Source of the DNA: Rhodocyclales bacterium
GTDB lineage: Bacteria > Pseudomonadota > Gammaproteobacteria > Burkholderiales > Rhodocyclaceae
Direction of reading: 5' to 3'
Length of the DNA: 64,000 nucleotides
Assembly: GCA_016214145.1 (NCBI GenBank)
Contig: JACRPA010000003.1
Span: 1-64,000, forward strand
Shown here: positions 9,713 through 18,340 of the stretch, in pieces
Numbering within the stretch: position 1 is the stretch's first letter
How the letters are laid out: the number at the start of each line of letters is the position of its first letter
Translations under genes and position numbers: made by a program
The notes under the pieces: generated by a model
Told to the model about the DNA's origin: nothing
The model's database searches: none
Seen by the model: the letters and a program-made list of their open reading frames with translations, nothing else

Positions 9713-11038
9713 TTGGCCACCGAAACGGCAACCCTGGGCAAGGCCGGCAAGTTCGGCGATCTGAAGCGCCGGCTGGTGTTCCTGCTCGGCGCTTTGATCG
9801 TTTATCGCATCGGCGCGCACATTCCTGTGCCGGGCATCGATCCGGTGCGTCTGGCCGAGCTATTCCAGGGCCAGCAGGGCGGCATTCTCGGCATCTTCAA
9901 CCTGTTTTCGGGCGGCGCGCTGTCGCGCTTCACCATCTTCGCGCTGGGCATCATGCCCTACATTTCCGCCTCGATCATCATGCAGCTGATGACGGTGGCG
10001 CTGCCATCGATGGAGGCGCTGAAGAAGGAAGGCGAGGCCGGCCGGCGCAAGATCACCCAGTACACCCGCTATGGCACCGTCGGACTGGCCCTGGTTCAAG
10101 GTCTCGGCATCGCCATTGCGCTCGAATCGCAGGCCGGCCTGGTGCTCGATCCGGGCATCCTGTTCCGCGTAACCTGTGTAACGACGCTGCTGACCGGAAC
10201 CATGTTTCTCATGTGGCTGGGCGAGCAAATCACCGAGCGCGGCCTGGGCAACGGCATTTCCATCATCATTTTCGCCGGTATCGCGGCTGGCCTGCCCAAT
10301 GCCATCGGCGGGCTGCTCGAACTGGTGCGCACCGGCGCCATGCACGCACTGACGGCGATCTTCATCATCGCCCTGGTGTTTCTGGTAACCGGCTTCGTTG
10401 TTTTCGTCGAGCGAGGGCAGCGCAAGATCCTGGTGAATTATGCCAAGCGTCAGGTCGGCAACAAGGTTTATGGCGGACAGAGCTCGCATCTGCCGTTGAA
10501 GCTCAACATGTCGGGTGTCATTCCCCCGATCTTTGCCTCGTCGATCATCCTCTTTCCCGCCACCGTGGCCGGCTGGTTCGGCTCCAGCGAAGGCATGTTT
10601 TGGCTGAAGGACATCGCGGCGACGCTCTCGCCAGGCCAACCGATCTACGTCATGCTCTACGCTGCGGCGATCGTTTTTTTCTGCTTCTTCTATACTGCAC
10701 TGGTCTTCAACTCGAAGGAAACGGCGGACAACCTGAAGAAGAGCGGCGCCTTCGTTCCCGGCATCCGTCCCGGCGACCAGACGGCCCGATACATCGACAA
10801 GATCCTGATGCGTTTGACGCTGGCCGGCGCGATCTATGTCACTTTGGTCTGTCTGCTGCCGGAATTCCTCATCCTGAAGTGGAACGTGCCGTTCTACTTC
10901 GGCGGAACCAGCTTGCTGATTATCGTCGTGGTGACCATGGATTTCATGTCGCAGGTGCAGGCCTACGTTATGTCTCACCAGTATGAAAGCCTGTTGAAGA
11001 AAGCGAATTTCAAAGGGGCGGGGATCCCCGGCAGATAG
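9713..11038 (+). CDS. secY: Protein translocase channel subunit SecY
   Basis: The 441-residue membrane protein shows about ten hydrophobic segments, an N-terminal plug-region motif '[16 protein letters not shown]' and the cytoplasmic loop '[20 protein letters not shown]'. SecY with SecE and SecG forms the inner-membrane channel for secreted and membrane proteins. It starts with TTG at 9713, the only TTG-initiated essential gene recognised here, with GGGAAA upstream. Weak initiation may keep it below the ribosomal proteins. Confidence 0.97.
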   Translation: MATETATLGKAGKFGDLKRRLVFLLGALIVYRIGAHIPVPGIDPVRLAELFQGQQGGILGIFNLFSGGALSRFTIFALGIMPYISASIIMQLMTVALPSMEALKKEGEAGRRKITQYTRYGTVGLALVQGLGIAIALESQAGLVLDPGILFRVTCVTTLLTGTMFLMWLGEQITERGLGNGISIIIFAGIAAGLPNAIGGLLELVRTGAMHALTAIFIIALVFLVTGFVVFVERGQRKILVNYAKRQVGNKVYGGQSSHLPLKLNMSGVIPPIFASSIILFPATVAGWFGSSEGMFWLKDIAATLSPGQPIYVMLYAAAIVFFCFFYTALVFNSKETADNLKKSGAFVPGIRPGDQTARYIDKILMRLTLAGAIYVTLVCLLPEFLILKWNVPFYFGGTSLLIIVVVTMDFMSQVQAYVMSHQYESLLKKANFKGAGIPGR

Positions 11039-11043
11039 GGCGC

Positions 11044-11262
11044 ATGTCCAAGGAAGACGTTATCGAGATGCAGGGCGAGGTCCAGGAAAACCTGCCCAAC
11101 GCGACCTTCAAGGTGAAGCTCGAGAACGGCCACGTGATCCATGCATTTATATCGGGCAAGATGCGCATGCACTATATTCGCATTCTGCCGGGTGACAAGG
11201 TGACGGTGCAGTTGACACCCTACGACCTGACCAAGGGCCGCATCACCTTCCGCGCCAAGTAA
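11044..11262 (+). CDS. infA: Translation initiation factor IF-1
   Basis: The 72-residue protein is a single S1-type OB fold, with '[20 protein letters not shown]' and '[20 protein letters not shown]'. IF-1 occupies the A site during initiation. Its position between secY and rpmJ is normal in betaproteobacteria. Confidence 0.98.
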   Translation: MSKEDVIEMQGEVQENLPNATFKVKLENGHVIHAFISGKMRMHYIRILPGDKVTVQLTPYDLTKGRITFRAK

Positions 11263-11285
11263 GGAAGCATTACGGGAGTAAAAAC

Positions 11286-11399
11286 ATGAAAGTTCTCGCT
11301 TCGGTCAAAAAGCTGTGCCGCAACTGCAAGGTCATCCGCCGCAAGGGCGTGGTCCGCATCATTTGTACGGACCCCCGCCACAAGCAGCGCCAAGGTTGA
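11286..11399 (+). CDS. rpmJ: 50S ribosomal protein L36
   Basis: This 37-codon gene is too short for the ORF track. It reads '[20 protein letters not shown]' and ends '[11 protein letters not shown]', the zinc-binding C-x2-C-x12-C-x4-H form of L36. An ACGGGAG ribosome site precedes the ATG. The stop codon overlaps the -35 box of the alpha operon promoter. Confidence 0.97.
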   Translation: MKVLASVKKLCRNCKVIRRKGVVRIICTDPRHKQRQG

Positions 11400-11424
11400 T
11401 CAAGCAGGGCGGCTCGGATATAAT
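11396..11424 (+). promoter_or_regulatory. Sigma70 promoter of the alpha operon
   Basis: TTGATC (11396-11401) and a perfect TATAAT (11419-11424) lie 17 bases apart, about 42 bases before rpsM. The -35 box includes the rpmJ stop codon. The short leader includes a T-rich tract (CGCTTTTTTGGG). This should be a strong vegetative promoter for rpsM-rpsK-rpsD-rpoA-rplQ. Confidence 0.85.
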
Positions 11425-11465
11425 TAACGGTTTCGCTTTTTTGGGATGACGAAAGGTCTACGCTT

Positions 11466-11828
11466 ATGGCCCGCATCGCTGGGGTAAACATCCCCAACCA
11501 TCAACACACCGCCATCGCGTTGACCGCGATATACGGCATCGGCCGCACGCGCGCGCAGAAGATCTGCACTGCCGCCGGCATTGCGCACGCGGCGAAGATC
11601 AAGGATCTGACCGACACGCAGATGGACAAGCTGCGCGAGGAAGTCGGCAAGTTCACGATCGAGGGCGACCTGCGCCGCGAAGTGACCATGAGCATCAAGC
11701 GCCTGATGGATCTCGGCTGTTATCGCGGCGTGCGGCATCGCAAGGGCCTGCCCTGTCGCGGCCAGCGCACGCGCACCAACGCTCGCACGCGCAAGGGTCC
11801 GCGCAAGGCGATCCGTATGACGAAGTAA
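11466..11828 (+). CDS. rpsM: 30S ribosomal protein S13
   Basis: The 120-residue S13 starts '[20 protein letters not shown]' and ends with the basic tail '[20 protein letters not shown]'. S13 contacts the P-site tRNA and bridges to the large subunit. It opens the alpha operon. Confidence 0.98.
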   Translation: MARIAGVNIPNHQHTAIALTAIYGIGRTRAQKICTAAGIAHAAKIKDLTDTQMDKLREEVGKFTIEGDLRREVTMSIKRLMDLGCYRGVRHRKGLPCRGQRTRTNARTRKGPRKAIRMTK

Positions 11829-11839
11829 GGAACTGACAG

Positions 11840-12235
11840 ATGGTTACGAAATCCGCCACCACCAAGGCGCGCAAGAAGGTCAAGAAGAACGTTGCCGAGG
11901 GCATTGCCCACGTTCATGCGTCCTTCAACAACACGATCATCACGATCACCGACCGCCAGGGCAACGCCCTGTCCTGGGCAACTTCCGGCGGCGCCGGCTT
12001 CAAGGGCTCACGCAAAAGCACGCCATTTGCCGCCCAGGTCGCCGCCGAGCACGCCGGCAAGGCTGCACAGGAATGTGGCGTGAAGAATCTGGAAGTGCGC
12101 ATTACGGGCCCTGGCCCCGGCCGCGAATCCGCGGTTCGCGCGCTCAACGCGATCGGCATGAAGATCACCAGCATCACCGACATTACGCCGATTCCCCATA
12201 ACGGCTGCCGCCCGCCGAAAAAGCGCCGCGTCTGA
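11840..12235 (+). CDS. rpsK: 30S ribosomal protein S11
   Basis: The 131-residue protein has '[20 protein letters not shown]' and the conserved end '[18 protein letters not shown]'. S11 lies on the platform near the E site. Confidence 0.98.
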   Translation: MVTKSATTKARKKVKKNVAEGIAHVHASFNNTIITITDRQGNALSWATSGGAGFKGSRKSTPFAAQVAAEHAGKAAQECGVKNLEVRITGPGPGRESAVRALNAIGMKITSITDITPIPHNGCRPPKKRRV

Positions 12236-12262
12236 GAGCCAGAGAACGTCAGGAGTTGAACC

Positions 12263-12892
12263 GTGGCCCGTAACCTAGATGCCAAATGCCGTCAATGCCG
12301 CCGGGAAGGCGAAAAGCTCTTCCTGAAAGGCGAGAAGTGCTTTACCGACAAATGCGCCGTTGAGCGCCGTTCCTATGCTCCTGGCCAACATGGCCAGAAG
12401 TCCGGCCAGCGCCTGTCCGGTTATGGTGTGCAACTGCGTGAAAAGCAGAAAATCCGCCGTACCTACGGCATTCTCGAGCGCCAGTTCCGCAAGGTGTACG
12501 CCGAAGCCGATCGCCGCAAGGGACAGACCGGCGAGAACCTCTTGCAGCTGCTGGAAAGCCGCCTGGACACCGTAGCCTATCGCATGGGCTTCGGCGCTTC
12601 CCGTGCCGAGGCGCGACAGCTGGTGCGCCACAACGGCGTGCTGGTCAACGGCAGGCGCGTGAACATTCCTTCCTACGACCTGCGTCCCGGCGACACCGTG
12701 GCGCTGGCTGATAAGGCGCGCGGCCATTTGCGCGTCAAGGCTGCGCTGGATGCCGCCGAGTCGCGCGGTTTCCCGGAGTGGATCGAGGTTGACGCCAAGG
12801 CCGGCAAGGGCATTTTCAAGACTTATCCGGCGCGCACCGACCTGCCGGCGACGATCAACGAAAGCCTGGTCGTCGAATTGTATTCGCGCTAA
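12263..12892 (+). CDS. rpsD: 30S ribosomal protein S4
   Basis: The 209-residue protein begins at a GTG (12263) after AGGAG. It has the N-terminal Cys set in '[18 protein letters not shown]' of the zinc-type S4 and an S4 RNA-binding domain, '[20 protein letters not shown]'. S4 initiates small-subunit assembly and in E. coli represses the alpha operon. Confidence 0.97.
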   Translation: MARNLDAKCRQCRREGEKLFLKGEKCFTDKCAVERRSYAPGQHGQKSGQRLSGYGVQLREKQKIRRTYGILERQFRKVYAEADRRKGQTGENLLQLLESRLDTVAYRMGFGASRAEARQLVRHNGVLVNGRRVNIPSYDLRPGDTVALADKARGHLRVKAALDAAESRGFPEWIEVDAKAGKGIFKTYPARTDLPATINESLVVELYSR

Positions 12893-12932
12893 CCCGACGT
12901 CTCGCTGACGCAACGAATCTGAAGGGAACCAG

Positions 12933-13913
12933 ATGCAAGCGAATTCGCTGCTGAAACCGCGCATCATCGATGTGCAAACCCTCTCCCCGGTGCATGCCCG
13001 CGTCGTCATGGAGCCGTTCGAGCGCGGCTATGGCCATACGCTCGGCAATGCCCTGCGCCGCATCCTGCTGTCCTCGATGCCCGGCTCGGCGCCGACCGAG
13101 GTGAATATCGAGGGCGTCCTGCACGAGTACTCCACGCTGGACGGCGTGCGCGAGGATGTTGTCGACCTCATGCTCAACCTGAAGGGTGTCGTGCTCAAGC
13201 TGCACGGCCGCGGCGAGACCGTGCTGACGCTTGCCAAGTCGGGCGAGGGCGTTGTCACCGCTGCCGATATCGAAGCCGGTCACGACGTCGAAATCATCAA
13301 CCCCGATCACGTGATCGCCCATGTCGCCCCCGGCGGCAAGCTGGAAATGCAGATCAAGGTCGAAAGCGGCCGCGGCTACGTCCCGGCGAACACCCGTCCG
13401 GTCGGCAGCGAGACCAAGGGCATCGGCCGCATCATGATCGACGCCTCCTTCAGCCCGGTCCGCCGCGTCGCCTATACGGTCGAGTCCGCCCGCGTCGAGC
13501 AGCGCACCGACCTGGACAAGCTGATCATGGACATCGAGACCAACGGCGCCATCGAGCCGGAGGAAGCCATCCGCTACGCCGCGCGCGTGCTGATGGAGCA
13601 GCTCTCCGTCTTCGCCGACCTCGAAGGCACGCCGATCGCCGTCGAGGCGCCGCGCCCTAGCCAGGTCGATCCGATCCTGCTGCGCCCGGTGGACGATCTC
13701 GAGCTGACGGTGCGCTCGGCCAACTGCCTCAAGGCCGAGAACATCTACTACATTGGCGACCTGATCCAGCGCACCGAGACGGAACTGCTCAAGACGCCGA
13801 ACCTCGGCCGCAAATCGCTCAACGAGATCAAGGAAGTGCTGGCCTCGCGGGGCCTCACCCTGGGCATGAAGCTCGAAAACTGGCCCCCGATGGGCCTGGA
13901 AAAGCTGTCGTAA
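12933..13913 (+). CDS. rpoA: RNA polymerase alpha subunit
   Basis: The 326-residue protein has the N-terminal dimerisation domain ('[20 protein letters not shown]') and the C-terminal domain that binds UP elements and activators ('[20 protein letters not shown]'; '[19 protein letters not shown]'). It is full length and in the standard place between rpsD and rplQ. Confidence 0.98.
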   Translation: MQANSLLKPRIIDVQTLSPVHARVVMEPFERGYGHTLGNALRRILLSSMPGSAPTEVNIEGVLHEYSTLDGVREDVVDLMLNLKGVVLKLHGRGETVLTLAKSGEGVVTAADIEAGHDVEIINPDHVIAHVAPGGKLEMQIKVESGRGYVPANTRPVGSETKGIGRIMIDASFSPVRRVAYTVESARVEQRTDLDKLIMDIETNGAIEPEEAIRYAARVLMEQLSVFADLEGTPIAVEAPRPSQVDPILLRPVDDLELTVRSANCLKAENIYYIGDLIQRTETELLKTPNLGRKSLNEIKEVLASRGLTLGMKLENWPPMGLEKLS

Positions 13914-13944
13914 CCACGGCAGCCGATAGAACAAGAGGTATCCA

Positions 13945-14337
13945 ATGCGCCACCGTCACGGCCTACGCAAACTCAACCGCACCAGCAGCCATCGCCTGGC
14001 GATGCTGCGCAACATGACCAACTCCCTGTTGCTTCATGAGACGATCAAGACCACGCTGCCCAAGGCGAAGGAACTGCGCCGCGTCGTCGAGCCCATGATC
14101 ACGCTGGGCAAGAAGCCTTCGCTTGCCAACCGCCGCCTGGCCTTCAACCGCCTGCGCGACCGCGACATCGTCACCAAGCTTTTCGACGAACTGGGACCGC
14201 GCTTCGCCAACCGCAACGGCGGCTACCTGCGCATCCTGAAATTCGGTTTCCGCCAGGGCGACAACGCTCCGATGGCGCTGGTCGAACTGGTGGATCGCCC
14301 GGAGCAGGCCGCCGGGGCGCCCGTCGCCGCGGAATAA
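13945..14337 (+). CDS. rplQ: 50S ribosomal protein L17
   Basis: The 130-residue protein starts '[20 protein letters not shown]', the L17 signature. It is the last gene of the ribosomal cluster, and a strong terminator follows. Confidence 0.98.
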   Translation: MRHRHGLRKLNRTSSHRLAMLRNMTNSLLLHETIKTTLPKAKELRRVVEPMITLGKKPSLANRRLAFNRLRDRDIVTKLFDELGPRFANRNGGYLRILKFGFRQGDNAPMALVELVDRPEQAAGAPVAAE

Positions 14338-14353
14338 GCGTTTCAGCTTCGAA

Positions 14354-14384
14354 ACAAAGCCCGCTTCGGCGGGCTTTGTCGTTT
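14354..14384 (+). terminator. Intrinsic terminator after rplQ
   Basis: An 11-base-pair perfect stem, ACAAAGCCCGC-TTCG-GCGGGCTTTGT, with a stable TTCG tetraloop is followed by CGTTTC. It ends the alpha operon just before the next promoterless-looking gap. Confidence 0.85.
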
Positions 14385-14410
14385 CTGCGGTCGGCTGCTA
14401 AGCTGAGCTT

Positions 14411-15397
14411 ATGGACCTGTCCCGCTTTCCGCGCGTTGCACTTTCCCTGCTGCCGACGCCGGTCGAGCCGCTGCCGCGACTGTCGGCGCATCTCGGGGGG
14501 CCGCGGCTCTACGTCAAGCGCGACGACCTCACCGGCCTCGGCCTCGGCGGCAACAAGCTGCGCAAGCTGGAGTTTCTTCTCGGCGAAGCACGGGCGCAGG
14601 GTGCTGACATCGTGCTCACGGTCGGCGCCATGCAATCCAACCATGCGCGTCAGACCGCGGCCGCCTGCGCGCGGCTGGGACTCGATTGTGAGTTGATCCT
14701 GCGCCGCGGCAGCCATGCCACGGAAGCCTACCTCCACGGCGGCAACGTGCTGCTAGACCGCCTGTTCGGGGCGCGGTTGCATGTGCTCGCAGCGCAGGAA
14801 AGCCGCGAAGCCTTCATGGCAGCGCGTGCCGAAGCGCTGCGCGGAGAGGGGCGCAGGCCCTACTGCATCCCCGTCGGCGGCAGTTGCGGCCTGGGCAACC
14901 TCGGCTATGTCGTCTGTGCCCGGGAAATCATGGCGCAGGGCGCCGAAAATGGCGTGACGTTCGAGTCGGTTGTTGTGGCCACCGGCAGCGGCGGCACGCA
15001 GGGCGGGTTGGTGGCCGGCATGCTGATGACAGGCGGTACGCCGGTGACGGGCATCGCCGTCGAGGGCAGCCGTAGCGAACAGGAAGCGCTGGCTGCCGCG
15101 CAGGCGGCCGGGGCGTTGCGCCTGCTCGGACACGACCATGACGACGTGGCTGCATCGGTGAACGTGCTGGATGACTTCGTCGGCCCCGGCTACGCCAGGC
15201 CGACCGACTCCATGCGCGAAGCCCTGTCTCTGGCGGCGCGCTTCGAGGGCCTGGTGCTCGATCCCGTCTACACCGGCAAGGCCTTCGCCGGCTTTATTGC
15301 GCTGGCGCGCAGCGGGCGCTTCGGCAAGGATCAGTCCCTGCTGTTCGTACACACCGGCGGCGCGCCCGGCCTGTTCGGTTATCCGGAAAGTCTTTAG
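14411..15397 (+). CDS. dcyD: D-cysteine desulfhydrase / ACC deaminase-family PLP enzyme
   Basis: The 328-residue protein is a fold-type II PLP enzyme. It has 'YVKRDDLTGLGLGGNKLRKL' with the PLP lysine near residue 49, the serine motif 'VGAMQSNHARQTAAACARLG' and the phosphate-binding 'ATGSGGTQGG'. These match D-cysteine desulfhydrases, which make sulfide, pyruvate and ammonia from D-cysteine; cysteate sulfo-lyase (CuyA) and ACC deaminase are close relatives and cannot be excluded. Its place beside the sulfate assimilation genes favours a sulfur substrate. Its stop codon overlaps that of the convergent cysN. Confidence 0.8.
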   Translation: MDLSRFPRVALSLLPTPVEPLPRLSAHLGGPRLYVKRDDLTGLGLGGNKLRKLEFLLGEARAQGADIVLTVGAMQSNHARQTAAACARLGLDCELILRRGSHATEAYLHGGNVLLDRLFGARLHVLAAQESREAFMAARAEALRGEGRRPYCIPVGGSCGLGNLGYVVCAREIMAQGAENGVTFESVVVATGSGGTQGGLVAGMLMTGGTPVTGIAVEGSRSEQEALAAAQAAGALRLLGHDHDDVAASVNVLDDFVGPGYARPTDSMREALSLAARFEGLVLDPVYTGKAFAGFIALARSGRFGKDQSLLFVHTGGAPGLFGYPESL

Positions 15398-16674
15398 ACG
15401 ATCATCCCCGCGCCGACGGTATTGTTCGTCGCTTCGTCGATGAGAATGAAAGCGCCCGTGGCGCGGTTGTCCCGGTAACGATCGACAAACAACGGCTGTG
15501 CCAGCTTGAACGTGATGCTGCCGATGTCGTTCATCGCCAGCCGGCCGCCCGATATGCGCTTGAGTTCGTTGATGTCCTGACGGTACTCGATGGCTGCCAC
15601 CAGGGCCCTGGTTTCGCGCGTGGTGTGGCGCAGCAGGAGCTTGCGGCCGGCCTCCAGCGGCGTTTCCGCCAGCCAGCAGACCATCGCCTCGACCAGCTTC
15701 GTGACGCTCGGCGTATTGGCGGGACTGACTATCATGTCGCCGCGCGAAATGTCGACTTCATCTTCCAGCAGCAGCGTGACCGAGCGCTCGCTGGCGGCCT
15801 GCGGCAGGGACCGGTCGAGGAGGCGGATTTCCCTGATGCGCGTCGTGCGGCCGGAAGGCAGCACCTGCACCTCGTCGCCGACGGAAATTTCGCCCGACTC
15901 GACGCGGCCCATGTAGCCCCTGAAGTCGTGGTGCTCTGCCGTGCGCGGACGGCAGACATATTGCACCGGGAAGCGGAACGGCTCCCTTGCCTCGCTGTGC
16001 GCGGCCGGAGCCGCCTCGAGCAGTTCCATCAGTGTCGGCCCGTTGTACCAGTCGAGCCTGTCGCCGCGTTCCACCACCATGTCGCCGTTCAAGGCCGAGA
16101 GGGGAATGAAGCGGACGTCGTGGATGCCCAGGCCGGCGGCGAATTCGAGGTAGGCCTGGCGGATGCGTTCGAATGCTTCCCGCGAGTAGCCGACCAAGTC
16201 CATCTTGTTGACGGCAACCACCAGGTGCGGAATGCCGACCAGGTGGGCGATATAGGAATGCCGCCGCGTCTGCGTCTGCACGCCCTTGCGTGCATCCACC
16301 AGGATGACGGCCAGGTTGGCGGTGGACGCCGCCGTCACCATGTTGCGCGTGTACTGCTCGTGGCCGGGAGCATCGGCGATGATGTACTTGCGCGTGCCGG
16401 TGGAGAAATAGCGGTAGGCGACGTCGATGGTGATGCCCTGCTCGCGCTCGGCCTGCAGGCCGTCGGTGAGCAGCGACAGGTCGACCGCCTCCAGGCCGCG
16501 CCTTATCGACGTGCGCTCGATGGCATGCAGCGTGTCGGCGAGGATGGACTTGCTGTCGTAGAGCAGCCGGCCGATCAGCGTGCTTTTGCCGTCGTCGACG
16601 CTGCCGCAGGTGAGGAAGCGCAGCAGGCCGGCGTCGCGGTAATGGATGCCGGGGATTTTCTCGGGGGCGGACAT
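15394..16674 (-). CDS. cysN: Sulfate adenylyltransferase, GTPase subunit CysN
   Basis: The 426-residue protein has GTPase motifs: G1 'GSVDDGKSTLIGRLLYDS', G3 'DAPGHEQYTRNM' and G4 'VNKMDL'. CysN drives APS formation by CysD through GTP hydrolysis. The ORF track joins it to an 801-residue shadow; the real start is ATG at 16674, sharing one base with the cysD stop (TGATG). The C-terminus ends after the beta-barrel domains with no APS kinase (CysC) fusion, which fits the APS-type reductase encoded upstream. Confidence 0.95.
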   Translation of the reverse strand: MSAPEKIPGIHYRDAGLLRFLTCGSVDDGKSTLIGRLLYDSKSILADTLHAIERTSIRRGLEAVDLSLLTDGLQAEREQGITIDVAYRYFSTGTRKYIIADAPGHEQYTRNMVTAASTANLAVILVDARKGVQTQTRRHSYIAHLVGIPHLVVAVNKMDLVGYSREAFERIRQAYLEFAAGLGIHDVRFIPLSALNGDMVVERGDRLDWYNGPTLMELLEAAPAAHSEAREPFRFPVQYVCRPRTAEHHDFRGYMGRVESGEISVGDEVQVLPSGRTTRIREIRLLDRSLPQAASERSVTLLLEDEVDISRGDMIVSPANTPSVTKLVEAMVCWLAETPLEAGRKLLLRHTTRETRALVAAIEYRQDINELKRISGGRLAMNDIGSITFKLAQPLFVDRYRDNRATGAFILIDEATNNTVGAGMIV

Positions 16675-17606
16675 CAGAAGTAGCCCTCCTTCTTGCGTTG
16701 TTCCATCGAGGCCTCGGAGGTCAGGTCGTCCAGCCGCGTTGCGCCGCGCTCGGTGATAGTCGAAAGGGCGGTCTCGGCGATGATCTTCTCCAGCGTATCG
16801 GCGAGTGATTCCACCGGCGCCGTGCAGGTGATGTCGCCGACGGTGCGGAAGCGCACTGAGATCTCCTCGATTGTTTCGCCGCCCCTCGGCGGCGTGAGCG
16901 CGGTCAGCGGCACCAGGGCGCCGTGGCGGCGCACCACCGGGCGCGTGTGGGCGAAGTAGATCGAGGGCAGTTCCAGCTCCTCGCGGGCGATGTATTGCCA
17001 CACATCCAGCTCGGTCCAGTTGGAAATGGGGAAGGCGCGAATGTTCTCGCCCGGCTGGGTGCGCGCGTTGTACAGGCTCCACAATTCCGGCCGCTGGTTC
17101 TTCGGATCCCATTGGCCGAATTCGTCGCGGAACGAGAACAGACGCTCCTTGGCGCGCGCCTTCTCCTCGTCGCGGCGGGCGCCGCCGATGCAGGCGTCGA
17201 AGGCGAATTCGGCGATGGCTTCCAGCAGGGTTACCGACTGGTGCTTGTTGCGCGATTCGCCAGGTGACTTCAGCACCACCGTGCCGCGCCGCATCGAGTC
17301 CTCGACAGCGCGCACAATGAGGCGCTCGCCGAGTTCGGCGGCGCGCCGGTCGCGGAAGGCGATCACTTCCGGATAGTTGTGTCCGGTGTCGACGTGCAGC
17401 AGGGGGAAGGGGAATTTGCCGGGGCGGAAGGCTTTTTCCGCCAGGCGCAGCAGGCAGATCGAATCCTTGCCGCCGGAGAAAAGCAGCACGGGGTTGCTGC
17501 ATTGACCGGCCACTTCGCGCAGGATGTGGATCGCCTCGGCTTCGAGCCAGTCGAGGTGATCCAGACCCGTGGCGGCCGGAGCGAAGGCGGTGCCAGGAGC
17601 ATTCAT
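16674..17606 (-). CDS. cysD: Sulfate adenylyltransferase, catalytic subunit CysD
   Basis: The 310-residue protein has the PP-loop 'LLFSGGKDSICLLRLAEKAF' and the CysD C-terminus 'ATRLDDLTSEASMEQRKKEG'. It adenylates sulfate to APS together with CysN. The start ATG at 17606 lies 11 bases after the cysH stop; longer ORF-track versions are shadows. It is co-transcribed with cysI, cysH and cysN. Confidence 0.96.
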   Translation of the reverse strand: MNAPGTAFAPAATGLDHLDWLEAEAIHILREVAGQCSNPVLLFSGGKDSICLLRLAEKAFRPGKFPFPLLHVDTGHNYPEVIAFRDRRAAELGERLIVRAVEDSMRRGTVVLKSPGESRNKHQSVTLLEAIAEFAFDACIGGARRDEEKARAKERLFSFRDEFGQWDPKNQRPELWSLYNARTQPGENIRAFPISNWTELDVWQYIAREELELPSIYFAHTRPVVRRHGALVPLTALTPPRGGETIEEISVRFRTVGDITCTAPVESLADTLEKIIAETALSTITERGATRLDDLTSEASMEQRKKEGYF

Positions 17607-17617
17607 GTTCGCGTTCC

Positions 17618-18328
17618 TCAGGCGGCGGCCTTGTTGCGCTTTGCCGGATGCAATCCGCACTCCCTGGTGGCAGGATCCTCCCACCACCATCTGCCGGCGC
17701 GGACATCCTCGCCCGCGGCGAGCGCACGCGTGCAGGGCGCGCAGCCGATGCTGGGGAAGCCGCGTTCGTGCAATTCGTTGGTGGGCACGCCATAGGCATG
17801 CAGATAGGCCCACACCTCCTCTTCGCTCCAGGCGGCGAGCGGGTTGAATTTCTCGATGCCGTGGGCGGCGTCGAATTCGCGTTCCGGCAGGTCGCGCCGG
17901 GTCACCGCCTGTTCGCGGCGCAGCCCGGTGATCCAGGCCGCCTTGCCCTTGAGGGCGCGGCCGAGCGGCTCGACCTTGCGCACCTGGCAGCATGTCTTGC
18001 GCAACTCGATGCTTTCGTAGAAGGCATTGACGCCGTGCCCGGTCGCATAGTGCTGTACGGCCTCGGGTTGCGGGAAATAGACGCGCAGGGGATGGTCGTA
18101 CTGGTCGGCGACCTTCTGCATCAGGCGGTAGGTCTCCTCGTGCAGCCGGCCCGTGTCGAGGGTGAACATATCGATGCCGGGCGTGTGCCGCGCGATCAGG
18201 TCGGTCAGCACCATGTCCTCGGCGCCGAGGCTGTTGGCGAAGGCGGCCGGGGCGAACTCGCCTTCGATGCGCTTGAGCAGCGCGACCGCATCGAGGATGC
18301 GTTGTTGCGGGATTTTTTCCAGACTCAT
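17618..18328 (-). CDS. cysH: Assimilatory adenylylsulfate (APS) reductase, Fe-S type CysH
   Basis: The 236-residue protein has the PAPS/APS reductase fold with the Cys pairs of the [4Fe-4S] type: 'RKTCCQVRKVEPL' and 'SIGCAPCTRALAAGED', plus the C-terminal catalytic 'ECGLH'. This form reduces APS straight to sulfite with thioredoxin, so no APS kinase is needed, and none is seen here. The start at 18328 is chosen over an ATG four codons upstream because GAGGA lies five bases before it. Confidence 0.94.
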   Translation of the reverse strand: MSLEKIPQQRILDAVALLKRIEGEFAPAAFANSLGAEDMVLTDLIARHTPGIDMFTLDTGRLHEETYRLMQKVADQYDHPLRVYFPQPEAVQHYATGHGVNAFYESIELRKTCCQVRKVEPLGRALKGKAAWITGLRREQAVTRRDLPEREFDAAHGIEKFNPLAAWSEEEVWAYLHAYGVPTNELHERGFPSIGCAPCTRALAAGEDVRAGRWWWEDPATRECGLHPAKRNKAAA

Positions 18329-18340
18329 GACATTCCTCAT

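Noticed and set aside
15394-17799. 801-residue CysN with a novel N-terminal domain
   Set aside because: The extra ~375 residues are the cysD gene read in the wrong frame; CysN starts at ATG 16674.
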